DNA of 64,000 bases from Desulfobulbaceae bacterium (GCA_011389815.1 JAABTP010000006.1:1-64000), one strand, 5' to 3'. Counted from the stretch's first letter, positions 26,135 to 36,800 are shown. Numbers and translations are program-made. Notes: generated from the letters alone by a model not told the origin.

Positions 26135-27217
26135 ATGGAATATCGCAATGCTGTATTCATTGTTACCGAAGAACACGCATGTCCCATATATAATGTCGGC
26201 GATGAATTCATTGTTCATGAATCTACTCTTACCATTGAGCGGAATAAAGAAGTATGCTTGATGCTGGTGCAGGAAATGCTTAAGACCCTGAACTGCTCCA
26301 GACCCTTGCGTCCTCGTTTTACCCAGACTGGTATGCGGAGAACCAAGTTTGAGTGCGGTGGATGTACGGGACTCATTCGTTTTGAGTATAAGAAGGAAAA
26401 CGCCTATTCCACTTTGCAGATGAACCTCCTTGAGGTAGCGAAAAAACGGGCGAAGAATCAATTGATAGAAGACTTTTTCGATCTCCTCCGGGAGATGGAG
26501 CTTTTTGAACCTCTGGATGATTTTGATCTCCAGGACCTTGCTCTGCTCATGAAGTTGCAAAAGTTTTCTGCAAATAAAGTGATCATTGAAGCTGGAGAGC
26601 TTGGAACCCATTTCTATGTTGTATTATCAGGAACAGTTGCAGTTGTCCGGGAGGATAATGAGGTTGTTGCGGAGATTGGTCCAGGGGATATTTTTGGAGA
26701 GATGAGTCTGCTCTCTGGAGAATTGACCTATCCTTCTGTTTATTCGAAAACAGCTGTTCAGCTGGCAGCTCTTAAGGCAAAAGATTTTAAACATGTTTTA
26801 TCCAGGTATCCTATATTACAAATCTTTTTTTATAGAGTTTTGGTAAACCGTGCCCAGGTAAATACAATACGATCTGGCAATATCAGTTCCGGCATGAGCG
26901 GTGACCTGGAAGATATTAATACCGTGGAGCTGTTTCAACTCATCAACTCTGGTGGTAAGACAGGAAAAGTACAGTTTACCTTTGATGCATCTCAGGCATT
27001 AACGCTGTTTAATGAAGGTGAGATAGTGTATTGTCAATACGGCGAGTTAGAAGGGAAAGAGGCTATCTTTTCTTTACTGGCAAAGCAGAAAGGCTCCTTT
27101 GTCTATACAAAGGGTCTTACTCAAGAGGAGAAAAAGTTGCCTGTGCTTGGAGGTTTTATGGGGCTTGTTATGGAAGGTTTACGCCGTATTGATGAAGAAC
27201 AGGAAGCAGGTGAGTAG
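26135..27217 (+). CDS. cNMP-binding/DUF4388 (PATAN) regulator, paralogue 2
   Basis: 360 aa, the same length and architecture as the preceding gene and clearly a tandem duplicate (MEYRNAVF, CTGLIRFEYKKE, GDIFGEMSLLSGE, GGFMGLVMEGLRRIDEE). The cNMP phosphate-binding segment IFGEMSLLSGELTYPS has Thr-Tyr where paralogue 1 has Ala-Ser, so ligand binding may differ. In both, the Arg expected for strict cAMP binding is not evident. It ends 3 nt from the convergent fabB gene. Confidence 0.85.
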   Translation: MEYRNAVFIVTEEHACPIYNVGDEFIVHESTLTIERNKEVCLMLVQEMLKTLNCSRPLRPRFTQTGMRRTKFECGGCTGLIRFEYKKENAYSTLQMNLLEVAKKRAKNQLIEDFFDLLREMELFEPLDDFDLQDLALLMKLQKFSANKVIIEAGELGTHFYVVLSGTVAVVREDNEVVAEIGPGDIFGEMSLLSGELTYPSVYSKTAVQLAALKAKDFKHVLSRYPILQIFFYRVLVNRAQVNTIRSGNISSGMSGDLEDINTVELFQLINSGGKTGKVQFTFDASQALTLFNEGEIVYCQYGELEGKEAIFSLLAKQKGSFVYTKGLTQEEKKLPVLGGFMGLVMEGLRRIDEEQEAGE

Positions 27218-27220
27218 CCG

Positions 27221-28435
27221 TTACCCTTGATATTTTTGAAAAATAAGGCAGGCATTGGTGCCGCCAAAGCCGTAGCTGTTCGACATAACCCTGTTTAATA
27301 TTATTTGGCGCGTTTGTTGGACAATATTCATTTCTTGAGCGTCTGGTTCCAGAGTATGAATATTGGCACTTGCTGCAATAAAATCATTATTGAGCATAAG
27401 GATGCTGTAGATAGCCTCATGCACTCCGGCAGCACCTAATGAATGTCCTGAAAGAGATTTTGTGGAACTGATTGGGGGAATACTGGCACCAAATACCTGG
27501 CGAATGGCCTGCAGCTCAACCATATCGCCAATAGGGGTGGATGTTCCGTGGGCATTGATATAATCAATAGGCGCGGAAACAGAGGCAAGAGCAAGTTTTA
27601 TGCAACGAGATGCCCCTTCACCTGATGGAGATACCATCTCATAACCGTCAGCGGTTGCCCCATAGCCGATAAGCTCTCCGTAAATCTGTGCTCCGCGTTG
27701 ACAGGCATGTTCAAGTTCTTCTAAAACAATCAGGCCAGCTCCATTGGCAACAACAAATCCGTCCCGGTGTACATCATATGGTCTTGAGGCTTGTTCCGGT
27801 GTATCATTAAAATTGGTGGACAAGGCCCCCATCGCATCAAACATTGAAGTTTGGGTCCAGTGTTCTTCATCGCTACCACCAGCAAAGATGATATCCTGTT
27901 TCCCAAGCTGAATCTGTTCCATTGCTGCACCAATGCAGTGAGCACCAGTGGCGCAGGCAGAGGAGATGGAGTAACAGGTACCTTTGATTTTAAAAGGTGC
28001 TGTGAGACCAGCTGAAACGGTACTGGACATGGTTTTGGGCACCATGAATGGGCTGAGTCGGCGTAGTCCTCTCTTGCGCATAATATCGGCTGTGGCAACA
28101 ACATTTTCTGCTGAAGTGCCTCCTGAGCCAATAATCAAGCCGGTACGTGGTGAGGAAACCTGTTCAGGAGAGAGTCCACTGTCCTGTATGGCCTGTTGCA
28201 TTGCCAGGTAGGCATAGGCAGCTGCATTGCCCATGAAACGGAGTATTTTTTTATCAATATGTTTTTTGCAATTGATTTGAGTAAAGGCACCGATCTGCGA
28301 GCGCAGTCCCAGTTCTTTGTAAGGTTCCCAGAATCGAATACCGGATTTTCCTGTTTGCAAGGAGGCCAGAACGTCCTCTGTTGTATCTCCTAGGGAGGAA
28401 ATAATTCCCATCCCTGTTATGACCACTCTACGCAT
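27221..28435 (-). CDS. fabB: 3-oxoacyl-ACP synthase I (FabB type)
   Basis: Elongating condensing enzyme of fatty-acid synthesis. 404 aa. The catalytic Cys-His-His set is visible: [22 protein letters not shown] and [12 protein letters not shown]. The sequence follows FabB rather than FabF ([55 protein letters not shown]). FabB is needed for unsaturated fatty acids together with FabA, which is not next to it. Monocistronic and convergent with the DUF4388 gene. Confidence 0.95.
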   Translation of the reverse strand: MRRVVITGMGIISSLGDTTEDVLASLQTGKSGIRFWEPYKELGLRSQIGAFTQINCKKHIDKKILRFMGNAAAYAYLAMQQAIQDSGLSPEQVSSPRTGLIIGSGGTSAENVVATADIMRKRGLRRLSPFMVPKTMSSTVSAGLTAPFKIKGTCYSISSACATGAHCIGAAMEQIQLGKQDIIFAGGSDEEHWTQTSMFDAMGALSTNFNDTPEQASRPYDVHRDGFVVANGAGLIVLEELEHACQRGAQIYGELIGYGATADGYEMVSPSGEGASRCIKLALASVSAPIDYINAHGTSTPIGDMVELQAIRQVFGASIPPISSTKSLSGHSLGAAGVHEAIYSILMLNNDFIAASANIHTLEPDAQEMNIVQQTRQIILNRVMSNSYGFGGTNACLIFQKYQG

Positions 28436-28689
28436 TATTGTTTTTTATTATTTCTCAAAAGTTATTGTACTTCATGCTGCATCGCTATGGGTTTATTCTT
28501 GTGTAAGAATGACAGATTCACAGCAAAAGAACAATAGTTTTTCAATTTCTCAGAAAAGTATGGAATCTGATTACAAGCGAAAAAGCATTACTATTTTTTT
28601 CTTAATAAGCTGCTAGGATTCAACAGAAAATATCTTGCCCCTTATGCCGGATATCTTATCATGTCCAGATGAAAATATTGGAGAAGAAT

Positions 28690-29199
28690 ATGTTAAAAAA
28701 GAAAATTTTAAAGGCATTAACTAACCAGATTAATGAGGAAATGTATTCCGGATATCTTTACCTGTCCATGGAGTCTTATTTCCATTCGATCAGTTTGGCG
28801 GGTTTTGCATCCTGGATGCGGGTGCAGGCCCAGGAAGAATTGCATCATGGGATGAGGTTGTATGATTTTGTCAATGAACGTGGTGGAAGAGTGTTTTTGG
28901 ATACGATTAATCGACCAGATGCGAAATGGGAAAATCCTCTTGCCGTTTTTGAGCAGGTTATGGCTCATGAGGAAAAAGTAACTGCGTTGATTAATGAGTT
29001 GATGGATCTTGCAGGTTCAGAGCAGGATCATGCAACCAAGATTTTTTTGCAGTGGTTTGTTTCTGAACAGGTAGAAGAAGAGGCCTCAGTTGGCGATGTG
29101 CTGAATAAGTTGCGCCTGATCCAGAACGATTCATCCGGACTTTTTATGTTGGACGCTGAATTGGCAAAGCGAGTCTTTATTCCTCCAGCAAAGGAATAA
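28690..29199 (+). CDS. Ferritin
   Basis: 169 aa, iron storage and ferroxidase. The start at 28690 follows GGAGAAGA; a weaker upstream ATG at 28669 would add seven residues. Ferroxidase ligands are indicated by NEEMYSGYLYLSMESYF, AQEELHHGMRLYDFV and FLQWFVSEQVEEEAS. Length and pattern match bacterial FtnA. The 254-nt region upstream, shared with fabB, should contain divergent promoters, though I see no clear Fur box. Confidence 0.93.
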   Translation: MLKKKILKALTNQINEEMYSGYLYLSMESYFHSISLAGFASWMRVQAQEELHHGMRLYDFVNERGGRVFLDTINRPDAKWENPLAVFEQVMAHEEKVTALINELMDLAGSEQDHATKIFLQWFVSEQVEEEASVGDVLNKLRLIQNDSSGLFMLDAELAKRVFIPPAKE

Positions 29200-29264
29200 G
29201 GAAAAAATTTGTTGAGCTGAATAAGTACGCTGAGGATTAACTCTTGATAAAGGGAGACTATCTT

Positions 29265-29978
29265 ATGGGAACACGAGCAATTAAACAGCATGTTTTGAGA
29301 GTATTAAAGCAGAATGATCTTGCTGAGATTGAAACTGAGCTTGTTCAGTTCCAGGAAAAGGAGCTGGTTAATGCACTTTTTTTTGGGATTTGTCATCCTG
29401 ATGAGTTGATCCGCTGGCATGCAATTTCCGTCATGGGTCGTGCGGTGGCTCGACTGGCTGACCAGGACATGGAAGAAGCCCGGATAATACTTCGGCGTAT
29501 GTTGTGGAGTCTGAATGATGAGTCAGGCGGGATTGGTTGGGGAGTGCCAGAGTCCATGGCGGAAATTATGTATCGGCATGATGGGATAACCAAAGAGTAT
29601 ATTCATATGCTGATTTCCTATATGCGCCCTGATGGTGAGGAAGAATGGCAGGACGGTAATTTTCTTGAGCATGAGATATTACAGCAGGGACTTATGTGGG
29701 CCATGGGACGATTAGCTCAGAACCGGAAAGAATGTTTACTCGCCCGTGGAGTAGAGCGTGACCTTCCGCCGTACCTCGAAGCTGCTGATGCAACTGTCTG
29801 TGGACTGGCTGCACGGGCTATTGGGCTCCTTGGCAGGGCAGCGTCAAGGGAGCCGTTGGAACAGCTCAACAAGCTGGCCAAAAATGACCAAAGAATGTTG
29901 CGCTTGTATGATCACGGTGTCTTCTGCACGGTTTCGGTTGCTGAACTTGCAGGCCGTGCCCTCAAGGAGGTTGAATAA
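29265..29978 (+). CDS. DVU0298-type HEAT-repeat protein
   Basis: 237 aa from the ATG at 29265 (AAGGGAG upstream). All-helical repeats resembling PBS-lyase/HEAT units: LIRWHAISVMGRAVARLA, GWGVPESMAEIMYRHDG, HEILQQGLMWAMGRLAQ, VCGLAARAIGLLGRA. It matches the protein family first noted in Desulfovibrio as DVU0298, of unknown function. Its stop is immediately followed by the start of the next gene, so the two are one operon. Confidence 0.8.
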   Translation: MGTRAIKQHVLRVLKQNDLAEIETELVQFQEKELVNALFFGICHPDELIRWHAISVMGRAVARLADQDMEEARIILRRMLWSLNDESGGIGWGVPESMAEIMYRHDGITKEYIHMLISYMRPDGEEEWQDGNFLEHEILQQGLMWAMGRLAQNRKECLLARGVERDLPPYLEAADATVCGLAARAIGLLGRAASREPLEQLNKLAKNDQRMLRLYDHGVFCTVSVAELAGRALKEVE

Positions 29979-31247
29979 ATGGACCAGGATCTTTTCCCCC
30001 ATGTTGCGTGTCTGCAACTACCTCTTCAGCAAGGAGATGTGCAGGCAAATCTGCAGGCTGTGCAAGAGATGCTGGCAAAAGCCTGCTGCCCAGCCAATAC
30101 CCTTGTTGTTTTGCCCGAGCTATGGGCCACAGGTTTTGATTACGCACATATTCATGCCCTTGCTGAGCAAACACCTGAAATTCTCGCTGAGCTTCAGAAA
30201 GAAGCTGCGCAGAAGTGCGTATGGTTTGCTGGTTCTTTACTGGATAAACAACCCACCAGGGAGATCTATAATGCCTTTTTTGTAGTTGGGCCGGAAGGGC
30301 AGGTTGGCTGCTATCATAAGCAGCATCTGTTTCAGCTGTGGCAGGAGGACCAGTACCTTGCAGCTGGAAAAGAAGCGCAAGGTATCCAGACACCTTTTGG
30401 GCCAATTGCTGCTCTGGTCTGCTATGATCTCCGCTTTCCTCAGCTCAGTCAACAGCAGATTTTTTCCGGAGCCAAGCTGCTTGTCATTTCTGCCCAATGG
30501 CCTGCACTTCGGGCTGACCACTGGAAGATTCTTCTCCAGGCCCGGGCTATTGAGAACCAGGCTTTTGTTGTGGCATGTAATGGAAGTGGTCGTCTTGCTG
30601 TGGGTGATCTGGCTGGCCAGTCAATGATTATTTCGCCTTCAGGAGAGATACTTGCCCAGGCTGATAAAGAACCTGCTGTGCTTACGGCTGATCTTGATCC
30701 AGAAGATGTTACAACTGCCCGATCCCGTTTTTGTTCCGTTGCAGAGCGTCCCTGGTATGGTCAGGATGCACATAAAATCGTTGGACCAGATATTCTGTTG
30801 GAGCGGTTATCCCGCATGCGTGCCCAGGGCAGTAAGGTGGTTTTTACCAATGGCTGTTTTGACCTTCTTCATGCAGGCCATGTGAGCTATCTGGAAGAGG
30901 CCCGGCGTTGTGGTGATTGCCTTGTTATTGGTGTTAACTCTGACAGCTCTGTTCAGGCCTTAAAAGGACCTGCGCGTCCGGTGAATAGTGAGCGTGAACG
31001 GGCCCGGGTTTTGGCGGCCTTGGGATGTGTTGATTTTGTGGTGTTTTTTGATGAAGACACTCCGCTGAAACTCATTCAGGCACTCCTCCCGGATATTCTG
31101 GTTAAAGGGGCTGATTGGCCTGAAGACCAGATAGTTGGTGGAGCTGAGGTCAAAGCAGCCGGAGGAGCAATTAAGCGAATAGCTTTTACGTGCCAGACCT
31201 CAACTACTCGTATTATTGAGACAATATTAACGTCTGCTGGCGCATAA
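29979..31247 (+). CDS. Nitrilase-family hydrolase fused to heptose-phosphate adenylyltransferase (RfaE2)
   Basis: 422 aa with two enzymes in one chain. Residues 1-260 are a carbon-nitrogen hydrolase with the Glu47-Lys114-Cys148 triad (LPELWATGF, YHKQHLF, LVCYDLRFPQL), resembling omega-amidase types. Residues about 285-420 are the nucleotidyltransferase of ADP-heptose synthesis: VVFTNGCFDLLHAGHVSYL, RPVNSERERARVLAALG and DILVKGADW. The latter would activate heptose-1-phosphate for lipopolysaccharide core. The coding sequence runs through the junction without a break. The fusion is unusual; what links the two activities is unclear. Confidence 0.9.
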   Translation: MDQDLFPHVACLQLPLQQGDVQANLQAVQEMLAKACCPANTLVVLPELWATGFDYAHIHALAEQTPEILAELQKEAAQKCVWFAGSLLDKQPTREIYNAFFVVGPEGQVGCYHKQHLFQLWQEDQYLAAGKEAQGIQTPFGPIAALVCYDLRFPQLSQQQIFSGAKLLVISAQWPALRADHWKILLQARAIENQAFVVACNGSGRLAVGDLAGQSMIISPSGEILAQADKEPAVLTADLDPEDVTTARSRFCSVAERPWYGQDAHKIVGPDILLERLSRMRAQGSKVVFTNGCFDLLHAGHVSYLEEARRCGDCLVIGVNSDSSVQALKGPARPVNSERERARVLAALGCVDFVVFFDEDTPLKLIQALLPDILVKGADWPEDQIVGGAEVKAAGGAIKRIAFTCQTSTTRIIETILTSAGA

Positions 31248-31486
31248 TTTTTTTTCTGTATAAGTCCCTTCGTTGTTGTGGTAAACTATGGAGACGATTC
31301 TCTGAAATTATGCCTTTATTATTTCTAACAATTTATCTTTTTGACCTTTCGTGGTAACAATGGGTCGTGACTATACGGATGACTAATAACTCTTTTCATA
31401 GCAGAGGCAAGCAAGTATTTTTACAAGCAGGAGTGCTGAATTTTTCTAATACGGTTAACGGTTCAACGATTAATGGGTAAAAAAAA
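31248..31486. other. Intergenic region before the chemosensory cluster
   Basis: AT-rich with T-runs at 31248-31256 just after the stop of the fused enzyme gene. I see no ORF, tRNA or strong hairpin. The whole gap is 389 nt and must hold the start of the transcript for the following genes. Confidence 0.5.
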
Positions 31487-31514
31487 TTGATTTCTGTTTT
31501 AGATATGCTATTTT
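31487..31514 (+). promoter_or_regulatory. Possible promoter of chemosensory region
   Basis: TTGATT (31487-31492), 16-nt spacer, TATTTT (31509-31514), 122 nt before the first start codon of the cluster. A plausible sigma-70 match but weak. Confidence 0.3.
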
Positions 31515-31636
31515 AGAAAGGTGATGACGTTTGAATGCTGATACCATGGGCGTTACTGTTTGAGGATTGATTGGGGTAGGCAGCTTCTGTATGCAGAAAT
31601 AAAAATTCTTGTTAATTGAATTTGTTGTATGATTTC

Positions 31637-33421
31637 ATGTCTGATATATCAAAAATTCTCATTGTAGATGACGATCTGACCTATGTTCATGACCTTTGCG
31701 ATGTCCTGTCTGCGTATAGTCAGTACAAAGTATTGACAGCCACAAACAGAGGTGATGAGGTCTTTGCGCTGAAAAAAGAGAAGATAGCTGTTCTTGTTGT
31801 TAATCTCAATGCGGAAAATATTGATGCGCTGGCCTTGCTGTCTCTTGTTTCTTCATCATACCGTCACATTCAATGTATTGTGATGATTTCGCAAAAGCAT
31901 CCTTCTGTAGAATATGTGAAGGAATGCCGATTCAAGGATTCTATTTACCTTTATCTGGTGAAACCCGCCAACCTGGAGACAATTGGTTGTGCTGTTCTTG
32001 AGGGATTACAACGCCTGGATGAAAATGATTATACCCCTGGAATATTTGCTGGAAAAATAGTTTCTTTTCTGGAAGCCCTTGAAAAGACCTGTCGAGTTCG
32101 TGTCCATTTTGGCAGTAAAAAACAGGGTGAACTCCATTTTGACAAGGGCCTGCTTGTGAATGCCACTTGTGATAATAAACAAGGCGTAGATGCTGCATTA
32201 GAGATATTTGATTGGCCCCCGCTGGGGTTCACGCAAGAACCGGCAGAAAGCAATGGAGAGCATCTTATTACGCAGAAAGGTTTAGAAACTATCCTGATCA
32301 CCTCCAGATTAAAAAAAGAGGCAGCTGGCAGTCCGATAAGTGGCTGGGCAGGTGAAAGTTGTCCACTGGAGGCATCCAAGCAGAAAATAAACTTGTTTAT
32401 AGTGGATGATTCCAGGATGATGCGCAAGGTCATCGCCAATATATTTAAAGACAATCCTGTGGTGCAGGTTGTTGGGGAAGCAGAAAACGGGGAAGAGGCT
32501 CTTCAGATCATTCCCCAGCTCAAACCAGACGTTGTGACCCTTGATGTGGAAATGCCGGTCATGGATGGTCTGACCACAATGAAGCATCTGATGATTCAGG
32601 CCCCCACGCCCACAGTCATGCTCAGTGCCATGACCGTTGAAGGAGCGGATGTGACCTTTGATGCCCTGAAATATGGGGCAGTGGATTTTGTGGCCAAGCC
32701 TTCAAATACTGGTACTGTGAATCTTGAGGAGCAGACCAGCGAAATTGAACGCAAGGTACGCCTGGCAGCAGATGTAGAGCTTGAAGCAGTGAAATATGTC
32801 CGTGCTGTGAGTAAGGAAAAAAAAGAGGCTCTTGCCCTTGCTGGTGAAAAATGTGAGGGCCTTGTTGCCCTGGGAGCTGCTGAAGGCGGTTATGGTGCTT
32901 TTTTGAAAATCCTGCCTCATTTGTCAGCAAAGTTTCCAGTGGCCTACCTTGTTGTTTTTTATGTCCCGTCCCGACATCTTGACTCCTTTGTCAGCTATAT
33001 CAACAAACTTTCCCCCTTGATAATTCGCCGTGCAGAAAATGATGCCAAAATAGAAGCAGGTGTCTGTTATTTTGCCTCTGGAGAGGAGTATCTGACAGTT
33101 CGTGAAGTGGAAGGGGAGATGGTATTGCATCTTTCTTCAGCACCCTTTGCCACCCGGAGAGGTTCGATAGATATGCTCTTTTTTTCTGTAGCAGAACGGG
33201 TAAAAGAAAAAAGCATTGCTGTTGTCTTGTCCGGGATGGGCGAAGACGGTGGAGAGGGGCTAGGGGAGATTCTACGCGTGGGAGGGACAGGTATTGTTCA
33301 GGACCCGGCTGGTAGTCTGTACCGGGAGATGCCAGGGGCTGTGGCGGCCCGTTGCCCTGGGGCAAAGGTATTGCCAGACACAGGGATTCCCAGGGGTATT
33401 GAGGACGTGCTTGCGGGCTAA
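31637..33421 (+). CDS. REC-PATAN-REC-CheB-like protein with degenerate esterase
   Basis: 594 aa from the ATG at 31637. Domains: a receiver (7-125) with Asn in place of the phospho-Asp (VVNLNAENID); DUF4388/PATAN (135-230); a complete receiver (251-370; VDDSRMM, TLDVEMPVMDG, AKPS); and a CheB methylesterase-like domain (405-594). In the last, the GASTGG nucleophile loop reads GAAEGG (Ser to Ala) near 410 and the QHMP loop reads FYVPS (His to Tyr) near 441. The Asp in SGMGEDG near 535 is kept. Glutamyl-methylester hydrolysis is therefore unlikely; a binding or scaffold role is inferred. Confidence 0.88.
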   Translation: MSDISKILIVDDDLTYVHDLCDVLSAYSQYKVLTATNRGDEVFALKKEKIAVLVVNLNAENIDALALLSLVSSSYRHIQCIVMISQKHPSVEYVKECRFKDSIYLYLVKPANLETIGCAVLEGLQRLDENDYTPGIFAGKIVSFLEALEKTCRVRVHFGSKKQGELHFDKGLLVNATCDNKQGVDAALEIFDWPPLGFTQEPAESNGEHLITQKGLETILITSRLKKEAAGSPISGWAGESCPLEASKQKINLFIVDDSRMMRKVIANIFKDNPVVQVVGEAENGEEALQIIPQLKPDVVTLDVEMPVMDGLTTMKHLMIQAPTPTVMLSAMTVEGADVTFDALKYGAVDFVAKPSNTGTVNLEEQTSEIERKVRLAADVELEAVKYVRAVSKEKKEALALAGEKCEGLVALGAAEGGYGAFLKILPHLSAKFPVAYLVVFYVPSRHLDSFVSYINKLSPLIIRRAENDAKIEAGVCYFASGEEYLTVREVEGEMVLHLSSAPFATRRGSIDMLFFSVAERVKEKSIAVVLSGMGEDGGEGLGEILRVGGTGIVQDPAGSLYREMPGAVAARCPGAKVLPDTGIPRGIEDVLAG

Positions 33422-33432
33422 GGAGGGATGCA

Positions 33433-33579
33433 CTTGTCTCCCGTTGAGACACGAGCTTGTCTCGCATTGAGACACGAGCTTGTCTCGCATTGAGACACGA
33501 GCTTGTCTCGCATTGAGACACGAGCTTGTCTCCCATTGAGACACGAGCTTGTCTCGCATTGAGACACGAGCTTGTCTCT
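33433..33579. repeat. Tandem 23-bp repeats, each a small hairpin
   Basis: Six full units (CTTGTCTCGCATTGAGACAC plus GAG) start at 33433, 33456, 33479, 33502, 33525 and 33548, with a partial seventh at 33571. Unit 1 has CCG and unit 5 CCA in the loop instead of GCA. Each contains GTCTC and GAGAC, so RNA would fold into a row of stem-loops. It begins 12 nt after the CheB-like stop codon. Frames on the minus strand through it merely reflect the repeat. Confidence 0.95.
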
Positions 33580-33738
33580 AAGGGGTGTTCAGAGGGAGTA
33601 TTCAGAGAGGCAGATACGTACTCAACAGGGTTGATCAACCTTTTTATCTGAAAAAAAACATAGTACTCATTGCAATATTAAAGATATACAGATATAAATG
33701 AAAGTAGTAACAAAAATTCCATAAGGAGGTATGGAGGC

Positions 33739-33846
33739 ATGTTCTTAGGAGTGCGGCAGAATCAGGCCCGGTACCGGGAAAGTACATCCGGTCATTCGGT
33801 ACTATCGGAAAACAGACAGGTGGAGGGAAAAGTATGGAAAATTTGA
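33739..33846 (+). CDS. Possible 35-codon leader ORF before the MCP gene
   Basis: ATG at 33739 with a strong GGAGG ribosome site; encodes [20 protein letters not shown] and 15 more residues, ending in TGA at 33844-33846, which overlaps the MCP start (33834) by 13 nt. The arrangement suggests translational coupling. I see no homology, and it could be chance. Confidence 0.35.
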   Translation: MFLGVRQNQARYRESTSGHSVLSENRQVEGKVWKI

Positions 33847-36800
33847 AGAGGAAGTCGTCCGGTTGGTACGGAGGGCTGGGGCTTCGCGGTAAGCTGGTAG
33901 CGATCATGCTTATGGTTGGTCTGCTGCCGTTTCTGGTTAACGCGTTAATTGACCAGATTTCGGCGGCCAACGCATTGCAGGAACGTGCAGAGGATCAGCT
34001 GAACTCTATTCGAGAGATTAAAAAGGACCAGGTTGCTGGTTTCCTCAAGGAACGTCAGGCTGATATGACGAGTCTTGCGAACCTGTCCGCCTCGCTTCGT
34101 TCAGAAGCGCTGAACAAGCTGACAGCGATTGAGGAGGTAAAGCTTCAGGCCCTGCAGCGGTATTTCGGTAAACGTAGGGCTGACGTGGAGATGCTTCGCA
34201 ACAGCCTGACAACGATCACCGCCATACAGGAGCTGAACGAGTCATTCAAGGAAGAGGGCCGCAGAATCGGCGGCAGTCTCTGGAACGGGTATAAAGAAAA
34301 ATACGGTGCCTGGTATACGGGGTTCTCCGAAGAGCACGGGTATTATGATGTCTTTCTTATTTCAGCGGAAGGGGATGTTCTCTTCACTGTGAAGGAGGAA
34401 TCAGACCTGGGACAGAATCTGGCCACCGGAGGACTCAAGGGCAGCGGTCTGGGTGAGACCTATGCCAGGGTCATGAAAGAGGGGAAAATCGTTATAACCG
34501 ACTATGCCTCCTATGCACCGTCCAATAATCAGCAGGCCATGTTCATGGGCGGTCCGATTCGTGATGAGAGTGGCAGGATTTTCGGTGTGGCTGCTTTCCA
34601 GCTTGCCACGGATGAAATTAACGATATTGTTAATCAGCGCGCAGGTCTGACCAGTACCTTTGAGTCCTATCTGGTCGGTGATGCCGACAATCCCACCCTG
34701 CATTCCGACCGTGTGGTCAAAGAGGGTAAGATTGGTGATCCCCATGATACACCTGACGGTCGGCTGGCTTTGGCAGGGAAGTCGGGACAACTCCACAAGA
34801 TCGGTACAACAGGCGTTCTTGAGCTTTCCGTGTATTCACCGGTTGAGATTCCCGGCCTGAACTGGGGCCTGATCACCAACGGTGCCCTGGAGGAAGTTAT
34901 TGTTCCGAAAGAGGAGGGACAGGCCGAGGATCTGATGCAGAAGTACCAGAAAACATACGGCTACTATGATATCTTTATGATTGATCCCACCGGTCTTATC
35001 TTTTATACGGTTGAGCGGGAATCTGACTATCTGACCAATATACTCACGGGCAAGTACAGCAACTCCAACCTGGGACGACTGGTCCAGAATGTTATATCGA
35101 CCAAGAGAGCGAGCATGGCGGATTATGCACGGTATGCCCCGACCGGGGATAAGCCTGCCGCCTTTTTTGCCGCTCCGGTTACAGATGCCAAAGGTGAGCT
35201 GGTCATGGTTGTTGCCGCTCAGATGGCGGACACGAATATTCAGGAGCTACTTGACCTAACTATCGGTCTGGGTGATACCGGTGAGATCTTTCTGGTTGGT
35301 GAGGATTATATCGCCCGATCCAACTCCCGTTTCGGTCTGAAGTTATTGGAATCAGAACTGACCGCAACCATTGTGAAGGATGGTTTCCGTCAGGATGGGG
35401 CTGTAACGGAAGAGTCTGTTGATTATCTTGGTAATGAGATTATTTCCACTGCTGTGAAGTTGAACCTGCCCAAGGAACTGGGTGTGGATTTCGACTGGCT
35501 TATTGAGGCCAAAATCAACCGTGCCGAAGCACTGGAAGCCATTACCACCCTGCGGCTCCAGGCCCTGGGTATTGGTGTTATCATCGTTATTGTTGTAACT
35601 CTGGTTGCCTGGTTTGTAGGTGGCGGTTTCGCGAAACCCATTGTTGCGATTGCCGGGGTTGTTCGGCAGGTTGCTGCGGAACGTGATCTTACCCTGAAGG
35701 TGGAGAGTACTACCTCAGATGAGATCGGTCAGATGGCTGACGAGTTCAACAACATGCTGGTTGAGTTGAACGCAGCCTTCTCCGAGGTACAGAGTATATC
35801 CCAGGCAGTTGCTGCAAACGCAGAAAACGTGGCAGGCCGCGCTTCTGCAAACAGGGACAGGGCCGAAGTTGAGGCCCAGCAGACAGAAAAAACAAGAGAG
35901 CTGCTCCAGACAATGGGTAAGACAGCAGGCCAGGTTTCTGAGGGTGCCAGGGCACAGCAGGAAAGTGCGCAGCGTTCCCAGCAAACCATTGCTGAGCTGC
36001 TCCAATCCATGGATACTGTGAGTGACGCTGTTATTAAACAGTCTGAAGAAGCTGAAAAAGCTACTGACCGTGTGGGTGCCATGGGTGAGACCGGTGCTCA
36101 GGTTGTGGCCACATCCACCGAGCAGGGTAAAATGGTTATGCAGGTAACCGCATCCATGAATGAAATTACTGCTTCTGTACGTAACATGGCTCAGGCAGTA
36201 GATTCCGCTACAGCCCAGGGTCAGGAAGCACTTCAGGCTGCTCAGGAAGGTCGATCAGCGGTTGAAAGTACGGTTGCTGGTATGCGTGCCATTGCAGATT
36301 CATCTGGTCAGATTTCTGAAATCATCGACGTTATTACAGAGATCGCCGAGCAAACAAACCTGCTTGCTCTGAATGCTGCTATTGAGGCTGCTCGTGCCGG
36401 TGCGCATGGTAAGGGTTTTGCGGTTGTTGCTGACGAGGTTGGTAAACTGGCCCAACGTTCCTCTGAAGCTGCAAAAGAGATTACGCAGCTGATTAAGGAT
36501 TCTGCTGCCAACGTTGATGCAGGAACACGGTACTCTGAACAATTGGAGACTGCTCTGGTTAAAATTGATGCCAGTGGTCGTGAAAACATGCGCTCCATTG
36601 AGGAAATTGCCTCTGTTGCCCAGGTTGTTCAAGGTGATATTCAAAATGCACAGGCCCTTGTTCAGGAATTGAACAAGTTGGCAGAACAAATCTCCAAAAT
36701 GGCTGGTGAGCAGGGTGCTCGTCGTCAGGCAGCTGAAACAGCGCTTTCCTCTATGGTGCAACAGTCCCAGATCATTTCTGCGCTGGTATCTGAAGCAAGT

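Noticed and set aside
28436-28689. tRNA or small RNA genes in intergenic gaps
   Set aside because: No cloverleaf-compatible segment with a GTTCRA-type T-loop and CCA end was seen in this or the other large gaps.
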